Below, piece after piece: positions 1 through 6,989 of a stretch of DNA of 8,601 nucleotides. Made by a program: the position numbers and the translations under genes. The notes beneath the pieces are model-generated. The model made no database searches. It saw only the letters and a list, made by a program, of their open reading frames with translations, and was not told the DNA's origin. Every line of letters begins with the position of its first letter. Position 1 is the first letter of the stretch. The stretch is from an uncultured Selenomonas sp. (GTDB lineage: Bacteria; Bacillota; Negativicutes; Selenomonadales; Selenomonadaceae), in NCBI GenBank assembly GCA_947097535.1, contig CAMURM010000046.1, positions 1 to 8,601 of the forward strand, read 5' to 3'.

Positions 1-2836
1 CCATCAATGCGGTGAAGTCGTCCACCGGCGTCTTGAGGGCGGCAGGCTTCGCCGTCTCTTCGTAATGAGCAAAGGCAAGATGCACGCGCTGCAGCTCTTC
101 CAGACGACGCAGGGAATCCTCGCGCCCGCGCTCCTCCGTGCGAATGGCGAGCGCCAGCTGCGCCAGCGAGGCGTGCACCGCCTCCTTCTTCTTTTCCAGC
201 GCCGCCAGCCGCGCGCGGCAGTCTGCCAGCTGCGCCTTCTCTTCCAGATATCTGTCGTAGGCGTCCGTCAGCTCGCCGAGCTCCCTCTGCTGCTGCTCAC
301 GCCGCGCCGCTTCCCTTTCCAGCGCGCGCAGCTCTTCTGCCAGCGTCTTTTCCTCCTGCCGCAGCGCCTGCAAGTCCGCCTTCGCCTGCACGAGAGCGGC
401 GGCGAGAGCCGCGCACGCTTCTTCGATCTCCTCGATCTCCTTCTCAGCCGCACGGTAGAGCGGCTCCGTCACCGCCTGCTCGCGCAATTTATCGCGCAGC
501 TTCACATAGTTCTCGTGCTCCTTGCGCCGCTCTTGCAGCTCCTTTTGCAGGCGCGCCGCTGCCGCTTCCTTCTCTTCGAGCAGGCGGCGCAGCTTTTCTT
601 CGTTCAGGAGGTTCTTGTTGAACAGCATGTAGAAGTGGACATTGCCGACAGGCTGTGCGCCGGGCTCTTCGCCGCGCTCCAGACTCTCGCGCGTCACGAG
701 CGGCACGGGCGCGGCGGTGAAGACCGTCGGCGGCTCCGCTTGCAGGCGCTGCAGCTGCGCTTCCGACAGGATGAGCGCGTACGGCAGGAAGGGATTCTTC
801 TCGCAGAGCGAGAGATTTTCCTCCTCCGAAAGCCCGTTGCGCTTCAGCCACTCCATGCCGTAGACGAGGGGGATGCCGAGATTCTCGAACATCTTCCGCA
901 AGCCCGGCGGCAGGCTGATGTTGCGCCCCGTGCGGAGATTTTCCAGCTCATCCCTGCACTTCTTCTCCTCCACCGTCAGCTTCTGCAGGATCTCCGCCAT
1001 CTCCTTCAGCTTGCCCGCGGCAGCTGCGAGGAGCCCTTCCCCATCGAAGAGCGCCGCGTCCGTCTCGCTTCGGTCGAGGTACTTGAGCGCCCGCCTGCGG
1101 TAGGCAAGCTCCTCATCGTAGCCCTGCAGGATCTGCCGCGCCCGCACGAGCGCCGCCTGCTTCTCCGCCTCCTGCTGCCGCTGCATCTCTGCGGCACGCT
1201 CCGTGCGCACGATCTCCGTGCCGACCTCCGCCTGCCGCGCCTTCTTGCTGCGCTCCTTCGCCGCCGCTGCGGCAGCCGCGTCGTCGAGCGCCGCCGCCAG
1301 CGCCTGCAGCTTCCCCGACTCGTACTCGCCGACGATGTTGCGCACGAGAGGTGCCTGCCAGCGCTCGGCATAGCGATCCTCGACGCGGTCGTAGGCCGCC
1401 GTCGCCGCCTCCAAGGCGCCCTCCTGCTGCGCGCGCTCGACGCGCTCCTGCTCCACCGCCTCCGCCTCTTGCCGCGCCTCCGCCTCGCGCGCCGAAAGCT
1501 CATCCAGACGCTTCTCCGTGCTCCTTGCGCGCTGCTCCTCTGCCCCGATCTGCTGCTCGTAGTGCAGGCGCAGCCGGTAGCCGATGTAGTCGCGTTCCGG
1601 TCCCAGCTCGCGCTCCTCATGGCGGCAGACATCCAGGAGCTGCACGATCTTTTCCAGCTCCGCCTGCTCTTTCGAGAGTCCTTCCTGCTGCCGGGCAAGC
1701 TGCAGCAGCTGCCGCCGCTTCTGCCACGCCGCGCGCTCTTCCTCACACACCGCCATGCGCTCCTGCGCCGCGCGGAGGCGCTGCCGCAAAGCCTCGCAGG
1801 CAGTGGCCTCTTCGTAGTGCCGCGCCGAATAGCGCTGGTACTCGACCTCGCGAATCGCCCCTTCGAGCGCGTCGATGGTCTCCTCTTCGCTGCAACTCTC
1901 ATCCGCCGCCTGCCCGTCGAGGCGGGCGATCTCTTTCATGTAGCAGACGAGCCGGTCGCACATGGCTGCGGCCGCCGCCGAGCTGCGCCCGTACGCCTCG
2001 GCACGCTCCTCGATCTTCAGCGCTTCCTCCTCGAAGTGCCGGATCTTTGCCTTGCGCTCGATCTTCGAGCGGTTGCCCTGATAGAGGCACACATACTTCT
2101 CCAGTATGCTGCGGAACTCACCCATGCGGTTCTGCTCTTTGTTCAGCTTGCTCTCGATGGCGTCGAGGAACCACTTCTCGACGAGCCCCTTCTCGTCCTT
2201 GCAGTCAGAGAAAAGCTTCGACAGCCCCGACTCCTCCTCGTTGACCTTGCGGATGATGTTCTGCCATTCGCGATAGTCGATGCCGTATTCCATGAGCTTC
2301 GTGAAGTATTGCTTCGCCTGCGCGGCGCCGTTCATATCGTAGCTCAGAAACTTCTTCTGCGGCTGCCTGCGCAGCGTCTCGAAGAGCTGCCGACACGCGG
2401 CATAGCTCTTGAGCCGCACCTCCGTGCGCGTCTTCTCGACGACGGGCAGATGATGTATGTCCTCCGTGCACGGCGCCCTGTACTCGCTGAGGAAGTTGAC
2501 GATCTCAAGCGCCTCGCCCGCATCGACATCCTGGCTGCGGCGCACCATCATGCCCGTCAGCAGGCAGCCGCCGCCCTGCTCCAGCTGCCATTCGACGAGG
2601 ATGAAGGACGGCTGCGGCGTGCGGAAATAGCCGGCGAACGGCCTGTCCTTCATATTGCGGAAGCGCTTCTGCACGAAGGGCGCGCAGAGCATCTGCACGA
2701 GGACGGACTTGCCGCCGCCGTTCTGCAGGGAGATCAGCGTGCTCTCGCCGTTGAAGTGCATCGTTTCGTCGCTGATGCGGATCGCGTCATGGTTGTAATT
2801 GATATTGATCAGCCGCACCGCGCGGATCTTGCTCAT
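1..2836 (-). CDS. jetC: Wadjet SMC-like ATPase JetC (3' end outside window)
   Basis: SMC-family motor ATPase of the Wadjet plasmid-defence complex, related to MukB/MksB. The frame is open for 945 codons from ATG 2836 to the left edge with no stop, so the C-terminal head lobe (ABC signature, Walker B) lies outside. Residues 1-150 form the N-terminal head lobe, with the P-loop NGGGKS at 39-44. The position of the usual first P-loop glycine is Leu37. From about 280 to 640 the chain is a Glu/Arg/Gln/Ala-rich coiled coil. Residues 643-745 are coil-breaking and globular (Pro-Pro-Gly at 643-645, then strand-rich sequence), as expected for a hinge. A returning coiled coil runs from 746 to about 925. 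The start is supported by a G-rich ribosome binding site (GGGGGTGG, 6 nt from ATG) and by conserved-looking N-terminal sequence. It overlaps jetB by 50 nt. Assignment as JetC is by architecture and operon context. Other SMC-like families are less likely given jetD, jetA and jetB. Confidence 0.86.
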   Translation of the reverse strand, partial: MSKIRAVRLININYNHDAIRISDETMHFNGESTLISLQNGGGKSVLVQMLCAPFVQKRFRNMKDRPFAGYFRTPQPSFILVEWQLEQGGGCLLTGMMVRRSQDVDAGEALEIVNFLSEYRAPCTEDIHHLPVVEKTRTEVRLKSYAACRQLFETLRRQPQKKFLSYDMNGAAQAKQYFTKLMEYGIDYREWQNIIRKVNEEESGLSKLFSDCKDEKGLVEKWFLDAIESKLNKEQNRMGEFRSILEKYVCLYQGNRSKIERKAKIRHFEEEALKIEERAEAYGRSSAAAAAMCDRLVCYMKEIARLDGQAADESCSEEETIDALEGAIREVEYQRYSARHYEEATACEALRQRLRAAQERMAVCEEERAAWQKRRQLLQLARQQEGLSKEQAELEKIVQLLDVCRHEERELGPERDYIGYRLRLHYEQQIGAEEQRARSTEKRLDELSAREAEARQEAEAVEQERVERAQQEGALEAATAAYDRVEDRYAERWQAPLVRNIVGEYESGKLQALAAALDDAAAAAAAKERSKKARQAEVGTEIVRTERAAEMQRQQEAEKQAALVRARQILQGYDEELAYRRRALKYLDRSETDAALFDGEGLLAAAAGKLKEMAEILQKLTVEEKKCRDELENLRTGRNISLPPGLRKMFENLGIPLVYGMEWLKRNGLSEEENLSLCEKNPFLPYALILSEAQLQRLQAEPPTVFTAAPVPLVTRESLERGEEPGAQPVGNVHFYMLFNKNLLNEEKLRRLLEEKEAAAARLQKELQERRKEHENYVKLRDKLREQAVTEPLYRAAEKEIEEIEEACAALAAALVQAKADLQALRQEEKTLAEELRALEREAARREQQQRELGELTDAYDRYLEEKAQLADCRARLAALEKKKEAVHASLAQLALAIRTEERGREDSLRRLEELQRVHLAFAHYEETAKPAALKTPVDDFTALM

Positions 2837-3542
2837 CGGCTTCCACCCCCAGCACCTTGAGAACTCGCGAATGATTGTTCTCGTTCAACAAATTCCATGC
2901 CATGAAATGATCGAGCTTGCGCCGCGTCTTGATCATCTCGTCCTGCTCCACATACTCAATGAGCCCCTGCGCCTGCAAAAAGCGCAGGATGCGGTAGAGG
3001 AAGCCCTCCTTCGTCGTGCGCTGGCGCGTGCCGCGGTCGTCGGAGCGCAGCGACTCGTAGGCTTCGAGCATATCCTGATAGGCGAGCCCCTGCGCCTCCT
3101 GCTCCTCCGCCGCAAGCTCCGCTCCCTCCCGGAGGCGTTCCGAGATGGAGTTTTGCAGCTCGCCGACGCGGATGTAGTCGCGCGTCTTGCTGCTCGCGCC
3201 CTGCCCGTCATAAAATTCGAGCAGCAGCACGAGGATGGCGAACTGGGCGAGATAGTAGTCCTTGTCCGTCGCGTTGCTGCGGCAAAGCTCCTTCTTCAGA
3301 TGCGCGCGCGTGTAGCCGAGGAAGTCATTGTCCGGCTCGGGAATCAGGTAAACAGCGTCGCCGTAGCGCTTCACGCGGCTCGCCGCGATCCGCCCCTGCG
3401 CCTTGACCATCTCCTGCACGGGCTCGGACTCCGTATAGGCGCGGTAAAGCTCGCGCGCCTCCTCCTCGCGCAGCTCATGATGTTCGAGCAGATAGTAGAA
3501 TATCTCCTGACTGAGCCGCACGTCTTCTCTTTCATACGCCAT
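2787..3542 (-). CDS. jetB: Wadjet KITE subunit JetB (MukE/MksE-like)
   Basis: 251-residue accessory subunit of the Wadjet SMC complex. By family knowledge JetB corresponds to MukE/MksE, a tandem winged-helix protein that binds the kleisin JetA near the SMC heads. The sequence shows a first winged-helix-like unit at about 8-70 (helices, then the wing GDAVYLIPEP at 61-70), a helical middle including the hydrophobic stretch FAILVLLLEF at 101-110, and a second winged-helix unit at about 178-225 (TTKEGFLYRILRFL, then a GLIEY wing). The frame is open further upstream, but ATG 3542 is chosen because AGGAGGGG lies 7 nt before it and the upstream extension is low-complexity Arg/Ala. It overlaps the end of jetA by 11 nt and the start of jetC by 50 nt, which points to translational coupling. 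Identity rests partly on context, since JetB proteins diverge strongly. The family may be the one catalogued as DUF6063 (from memory, not checked). Confidence 0.8.
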   Translation of the reverse strand: MAYEREDVRLSQEIFYYLLEHHELREEEARELYRAYTESEPVQEMVKAQGRIAASRVKRYGDAVYLIPEPDNDFLGYTRAHLKKELCRSNATDKDYYLAQFAILVLLLEFYDGQGASSKTRDYIRVGELQNSISERLREGAELAAEEQEAQGLAYQDMLEAYESLRSDDRGTRQRTTKEGFLYRILRFLQAQGLIEYVEQDEMIKTRRKLDHFMAWNLLNENNHSRVLKVLGVEADEQDPRGAADQYQLQP

Positions 3543-5163
3543 CTTCGTTCCCCTCCTGTACGCGCAAGACCACCTCCGAGCAGCGCACGACGCGCTCGCC
3601 GCCCGCACCGTCCGACACGCCGCGGAAAATCACGGGCGGCGCCTCGTAGAGCTTCTGCGCCTCGATGCGGCGGATCCTCCCCCAGGCGGGATGCTCGTCC
3701 AGGATGTCGAGCACCATCGCGCTCAGGCGAAAGTCCTTCGCCTCCTCGCGGATGTAGGCGGCGCGCTCCCGGCGCAATGCCTCGACGTCAAGCGAAGCCG
3801 CCTTCAGGAGCTCGACCATGACCTCCTTGAAGATATGGACGTCGGGCAGGAGCGCCGCGCGCTTCGCCTCGTCCTCTGCCGCCGCCTCGGCGAGCGCCGA
3901 GAGCCGCACCTTGCCCCGCGCTGCCAGAGCACCGAGCAGGAAGGTGAGGCAGGCGGCGTACTTCGCGAGCTTCTCCTGCTGCAGGCGCACCTGCTCCTCC
4001 CGCCACGCCGCCTCGTCGAAGTCCACATCCTCCGTCGTCTCTTCGTCCTCCGCCGCCCGGCGCGCGCGCTGCTCCTCCGTGACCTTGCGCGGGTTGAAGA
4101 TCTTCGCGGGCGCGCGGTTGAAGAGCGGCGCGAGGAAGATGTCGAGCCGGCCGAGCGCGGCAGGATTCGCCAGCACCTTGTCGAAAAGCTCCGTGCGCAG
4201 GCTGAAGCGCCGCACGAGGGACATCTCCGCCATCTTTTCAAGCTCCGACGTATAGAGCGCCTTCAAGTCGAAGTGACTGCCAAGGATGCGCTGGTGCTCG
4301 TCGATGACGCGCCCCAGATAGCGCTCGATCTCGCGCAGGTTTCTGAGCTTCTCTGCCTCCTCGGGCAGAAGCGCCTGCACGTCGACGCTGCCCGCCTCCA
4401 TCTCGCGCACGCGCGACTGTACGAGTTCGCGGTAGTGGCGAAACTTCTCCTTCGTCTCGTCGATCGTCGCGAGGTCGTCGCGCAGGAGCCGCTCGTAGTC
4501 GCCGACGCGGTAATCGAGCACGTTGCGGCGGATGCGCAGCATTGCCTCGCGAATCTTCTGCAGCTGGATCTGCATGAGGTTGAAGACGTTCTTGATGTCA
4601 TCGAGCGCCTTGTCGTAGCTCTGCTTCTCCAAATGCATCTGGAAGATGAGCTCCTGAATCGTCAGCTTCAGATTGCTCTCGACCTCCAACGTGCCGAGCA
4701 GCAGATTGTAGCCGTCGTCCGTCAGATAATATGAGGTGCGCCGCACCTCGCGCTCGACGTAGACAATCCGGTTCGCCACATAGCTGATATGGATCGCCTC
4801 GAAGCCGCCCTGCTCGAAGTCGCAGCCGGAAAAGTACATGGCGCGCCCCTCGTTCGACAGGACGATGTTGACGATGAAGTCGGCGAGGCGCTGACAGTCG
4901 TCGAACGACATCGCCTTGCGGAAATGCTCTGCGTTGACGGCGTCGACGAAGACGCTGATGTCGTCCATCGTGCAGGCTTCTTCCTTCAGCGACTGCTCCA
5001 TGATGTAGAGCAGCACGGCGAAGATCATGTTGAGCTGCTCCGCCAGCGTCTCGAAGCCGCACTCGCGCCAAAGCGCCTTCTGGCTGCTATTCGCGAAGAG
5101 CAGGGCGTAGAGCCCCACCGTCTTCATGCGCTTTGGGAAAGCCTTGAGAAAATCATACTGCAT
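3532..5163 (-). CDS. jetA: Wadjet kleisin-like subunit JetA
   Basis: 543-residue kleisin-like subunit (MukF/MksF counterpart) that bridges the JetC heads and binds JetB. The first 160 residues look like a MukF-type N-terminal winged-helix/dimerisation region, including a wing-like RRTSYYLTDDGYNLLLGT at 141-158, a common motif in these proteins. Residues about 165-300 are long amphipathic helices (LQKIREAMLRIRRNVLDY near 201-218), suitable for contact with the SMC neck. A charged, acidic linker with Glu/Asp runs follows. The C-terminal part (about 410-520) is again helical/winged-helix-like. Start ATG 5163 gives MQYDFLKAFPKR; a G-rich GGCGGGGTGG lies just upstream. An in-frame start 27 nt further up would add an Arg-rich tail and sits less well. 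It begins 36 nt after the jetD stop and its last 11 nt overlap jetB. It probably belongs to the JetA family once called DUF5716 (recalled, not searched). Confidence 0.82.
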   Translation of the reverse strand: MQYDFLKAFPKRMKTVGLYALLFANSSQKALWRECGFETLAEQLNMIFAVLLYIMEQSLKEEACTMDDISVFVDAVNAEHFRKAMSFDDCQRLADFIVNIVLSNEGRAMYFSGCDFEQGGFEAIHISYVANRIVYVEREVRRTSYYLTDDGYNLLLGTLEVESNLKLTIQELIFQMHLEKQSYDKALDDIKNVFNLMQIQLQKIREAMLRIRRNVLDYRVGDYERLLRDDLATIDETKEKFRHYRELVQSRVREMEAGSVDVQALLPEEAEKLRNLREIERYLGRVIDEHQRILGSHFDLKALYTSELEKMAEMSLVRRFSLRTELFDKVLANPAALGRLDIFLAPLFNRAPAKIFNPRKVTEEQRARRAAEDEETTEDVDFDEAAWREEQVRLQQEKLAKYAACLTFLLGALAARGKVRLSALAEAAAEDEAKRAALLPDVHIFKEVMVELLKAASLDVEALRRERAAYIREEAKDFRLSAMVLDILDEHPAWGRIRRIEAQKLYEAPPVIFRGVSDGAGGERVVRCSEVVLRVQEGNEDGV

Positions 5164-5199
5164 TGCGCCACCCCGCCTGAACCTGCACACATTCCGTGC

Positions 5200-6177
5200 T
5201 CAAAAATCTTCCAAATGCAATATTTCCTGCGGGATGTAGCGCCCCGCCTCCAGGATCTGCTGCATGGCGAGGACGTCCGCCGCTGCAAAATGCGCGAAAA
5301 AGCCGCCCGCGATATGCCGGTTCTGCTTCTCCTTCGTCTGCGGCAGAGCGATGCCCGCCGCCTTTTCGAGCATGGCGCGGTACGCCGCCAAAAAAGGCCG
5401 CACCGTCCAGGGCGCGGCGAGAGCCTCGGCGAGATTTTCGTAAATGCCGATGCCCTCGTAGTCGAGATCGCCGAAGTAGAGGAGCTCGTTCGCCTCCTCC
5501 TTCATATACGGCTCCGCGCTGACGGAAAACTCGCGAAAGCTGCTCACGACGCGCTTGCCCGCACCGTAGATCAAGGTGCCGACCGCCTCGCCCAGAAGAG
5601 ACGCCGCGCCTGCCAGCAAGTGGCGCCGCATGCTGAAAAATGTGTCCTTGTTCTCGACGATGAGGATCTTCTGCGGCGTTTCCCTGTGCTGCGCGTAATA
5701 GGAAAAAGGCTCCGCCGTCCTGTAGCAGTTGAGCTCCGCCAGTTCGAAGCCGCAGTGCTTCAAGACGCTCCTGCCCGCGCCCTGCAGCAGGAACTTCTCC
5801 TCGCCCCAGATCTGGAAGCTGCGCTCGTTGCAGGAAATCTCCTGCCCGAGCTTTGCCGCATGCCGCTGCAGGAAATCGTGCAGCGCGCGCACCGCCTTCC
5901 GCTCCCTCTCATAGACATCGAGGTGGCGCAGATAATAGTCGACCGAGAGGCGCGGCGTCGTGCGGTAGAGAAGCTCCTCCCGATACGCCGCATAATCGGG
6001 CGCTTCCTCGCTGAGCCAATATTCGAGATGCAGCGCCGGCCGCTTGCCGTTCGTACCCGAGCTCTTCAGCGGCTTGACGCGCCCCTCTGCCAGAAGCCCC
6101 ATGATGAAGCGGTGCTGCTCCTCGTAAGGAGCCGCCGACCGTCCCTTGAGCAGCTGCTCCAAAGATACCCGCTTCAA
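5200..6177 (-). CDS. jetD: Wadjet Toprim nuclease JetD (DUF2220)
   Basis: 325-residue nuclease subunit of Wadjet, related to the Toprim domain of topoisomerase VI/Spo11. In characterised systems JetD cuts DNA trapped by the SMC complex. The C-terminal half holds the Toprim signature: the catalytic Glu in LIVENKDTF (Glu175), and the acidic GDLDYEG motif at 236-242 (Asp237, Asp239). The N-terminal part is helical with basic patches and probably binds DNA. It is shorter than type I JetD, which fits a type II/III-like system. The likely start is TTG 6177, preceded by GGGGGCGGAG. The frame closes upstream at a TAG 36-38 nt from the start codon, no ATG lies between, and the next in-frame Met is residue 26, inside conserved-looking sequence. 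It is the first gene of the Wadjet operon, 147 nt after ptuB and 36 nt before jetA. Active-site residues appear intact. Confidence 0.88.
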   Translation of the reverse strand: MKRVSLEQLLKGRSAAPYEEQHRFIMGLLAEGRVKPLKSSGTNGKRPALHLEYWLSEEAPDYAAYREELLYRTTPRLSVDYYLRHLDVYERERKAVRALHDFLQRHAAKLGQEISCNERSFQIWGEEKFLLQGAGRSVLKHCGFELAELNCYRTAEPFSYYAQHRETPQKILIVENKDTFFSMRRHLLAGAASLLGEAVGTLIYGAGKRVVSSFREFSVSAEPYMKEEANELLYFGDLDYEGIGIYENLAEALAAPWTVRPFLAAYRAMLEKAAGIALPQTKEKQNRHIAGGFFAHFAAADVLAMQQILEAGRYIPQEILHLEDF

Positions 6178-6201
6178 AAGACTCCGCCCCCTTTTCTCCT
6201 G

Positions 6202-6306
6202 CTACAGCACAAGCTTGGCGGTGGATGCAGGCATATCACCGGCACTGCCGAATCCGCTTTTGAAGATAATACCGCAATATTCCACAATAAGAACGCAACC
6301 GCCCAT
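6202..6306 (-). CDS. Candidate 34-residue small ORF before jetD
   Basis: An unrecognised ORF of 34 codons between ptuB and jetD. It starts at ATG 6306 with AGGAAGG ending 5 nt upstream, a good ribosome binding site, and stops at TAG 24 nt before the TTG of jetD. The peptide begins MGGCVLIVEYCGIIF, has two cysteines and a short hydrophobic stretch at about 4-15, and ends in a small-residue tail. That is too short for a convincing membrane helix. It could be a leader peptide coupling translation into jetD, a real small protein, a gene remnant, or chance. A possible jetD promoter lies inside it, which would argue against a role as a co-translated leader. No homologue is recognised. Confidence 0.3.
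   Translation of the reverse strand: MGGCVLIVEYCGIIFKSGFGSAGDMPASTAKLVL
6266..6293 (-). promoter_or_regulatory. Weak promoter candidate for the Wadjet operon
   Basis: On the minus strand TATTAT (6266-6271) matches the sigma-70 -10 box at five of six bases. TTCTTA (6288-6293) is a poor -35, at three of six, with a 16-nt spacer. The site lies in a locally AT-rich stretch about 90 nt before the jetD start, so it could drive jetDABC independently of the ptu genes. Weak by sequence alone. Confidence 0.25.
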
Positions 6307-6324
6307 CTTTACCTTCCTGGTAAA

Positions 6325-6981
6325 CTACACGCACAAACGTCCACTTCGTGGACATTGTGCGCCGCCCTTACAGAAACCTAGCCAATCAGTCTGCGCCCTT
6401 TGGGCTTGACCTCTTGGGGTTTCATGGTAGAATCTCAGTCTTTTTTCCAGATAAGCTTTGGACGCAGATTTCGCCTTGTTCTCTTTATACAAGACTGCGC
6501 ACAAACCATCCAATGCAGCTTTTCTTCCAGCTTGAAGTTCGGGGCAATTAAGATTCAATACATCGTCCAGATCTGCCTGCCACGCTTTATTCTTTATGTA
6601 GATTTTCCCATTTCCATCATAGAAAATATCTGCCATATGATGCTGGTTTTGCGGATCGATCTGAAGTATCGTATTTCCTTTTCTCGTATCACAAGTCTGT
6701 GCCGTTTTCGGCTTTCCCGCATTGCCGCAGCAAACGGCCAATAAATTTCTATACGCAAGCTCATTATCGGCATCACGCGGTACATAATGTTCTATTTTCA
6801 CACATTTATATGAGTCTTCCAGCGAAGTCATGCAGTAGGCACAGAGATATTTTTGCTCCTGCAACAACGCTGTTCGTAAAGTTGCCTTGACGGCAGGATC
6901 CATCCCATCAAAGCAAGCTCCGCTACTTTTGGCATACCGAATAAACTCACCCGGCGGCTCGTTTTTCTTTATGTAGAGCAT
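6325..6981 (-). CDS. ptuB: Septu-type HNH endonuclease PtuB (TIGR02646-like)
   Basis: 218-residue HNH endonuclease, the nuclease partner of the ATPase encoded just upstream. In Septu and the Ec78 retron, PtuB cleaves nucleic acid under control of PtuA. Visible motifs are CAYC at 47-50 (zinc-knuckle cysteines), IEHYVPRD at 63-70 with His65 as the likely catalytic HNH histidine, YRNLLAVCC at 77-85 with the Asn, and TCDTRKGN at 96-103, the CD..KG pattern of TIGR02646 proteins. ATG 6981 is preferred: it gives MLYIKKNEPPGEFIRY, a typical family beginning, with GAGGTG 4 nt upstream. A GTG at 6993 overlapping the ptuA stop is the alternative. The gene begins 8 nt after ptuA ends. The last 30 or so residues are Arg/Gly/Gln/Cys-rich, do not look like the usual family end, and are encoded by two palindromes, so the native C-terminus may have been replaced. 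The gene is AT-rich compared with the Wadjet genes. Confidence 0.8.
   Translation of the reverse strand: MLYIKKNEPPGEFIRYAKSSGACFDGMDPAVKATLRTALLQEQKYLCAYCMTSLEDSYKCVKIEHYVPRDADNELAYRNLLAVCCGNAGKPKTAQTCDTRKGNTILQIDPQNQHHMADIFYDGNGKIYIKNKAWQADLDDVLNLNCPELQAGRKAALDGLCAVLYKENKAKSASKAYLEKRLRFYHETPRGQAQRAQTDWLGFCKGGAQCPRSGRLCV
6331..6360. repeat. Near-perfect palindrome, triplet loop
   Basis: GTCCAC-TTC-GTGGAC (6339-6353) is a perfect 6-bp inverted repeat with a 3-nt loop. It is extended outward by GCACAA (6331-6336) and TTGTGC (6355-6360), giving roughly 12-13-bp arms with one small bulge. It lies inside the last codons of ptuB. No T-run follows on either strand, so it is not a classical intrinsic terminator. 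It resembles a REP-like dispersed palindrome. Confidence 0.6.
6395..6405. repeat. Short palindrome GCCC-TTT-GGGC
   Basis: Perfect 4-bp arms around a TTT loop, within the 3' part of ptuB, 34 bp from the larger palindrome and with the same triplet-loop layout. The short arms could arise by chance; the pairing with its neighbour is what makes it notable. Confidence 0.35.
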
Positions 6982-6989
6982 GGGGCACC

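Noticed and set aside
65..2860. A 931-codon open frame on the plus strand
   Set aside because: It is the exact codon-register antisense of jetC. GC-rich codons rarely give stops on the opposite strand; the product is Leu/Arg-rich with no recognisable domain, while the minus frame encodes an SMC protein with a P-loop.
6331..6360. Intrinsic terminator after ptuB
   Set aside because: The stem is strong, but no T-run follows on the minus strand and the stem lies inside the ptuB coding frame.
3691..6381. Long plus-strand open frames opposite jetA and jetD (3691-4734, 4789-6381)
   Set aside because: They are antisense shadows of GC-rich genes, with Leu/Arg/Ala-rich translations, no family features and no fitting ribosome binding sites.
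6331..6405. CRISPR repeat unit
   Set aside because: Two different palindromes occur once each, with no regularly spaced copies.
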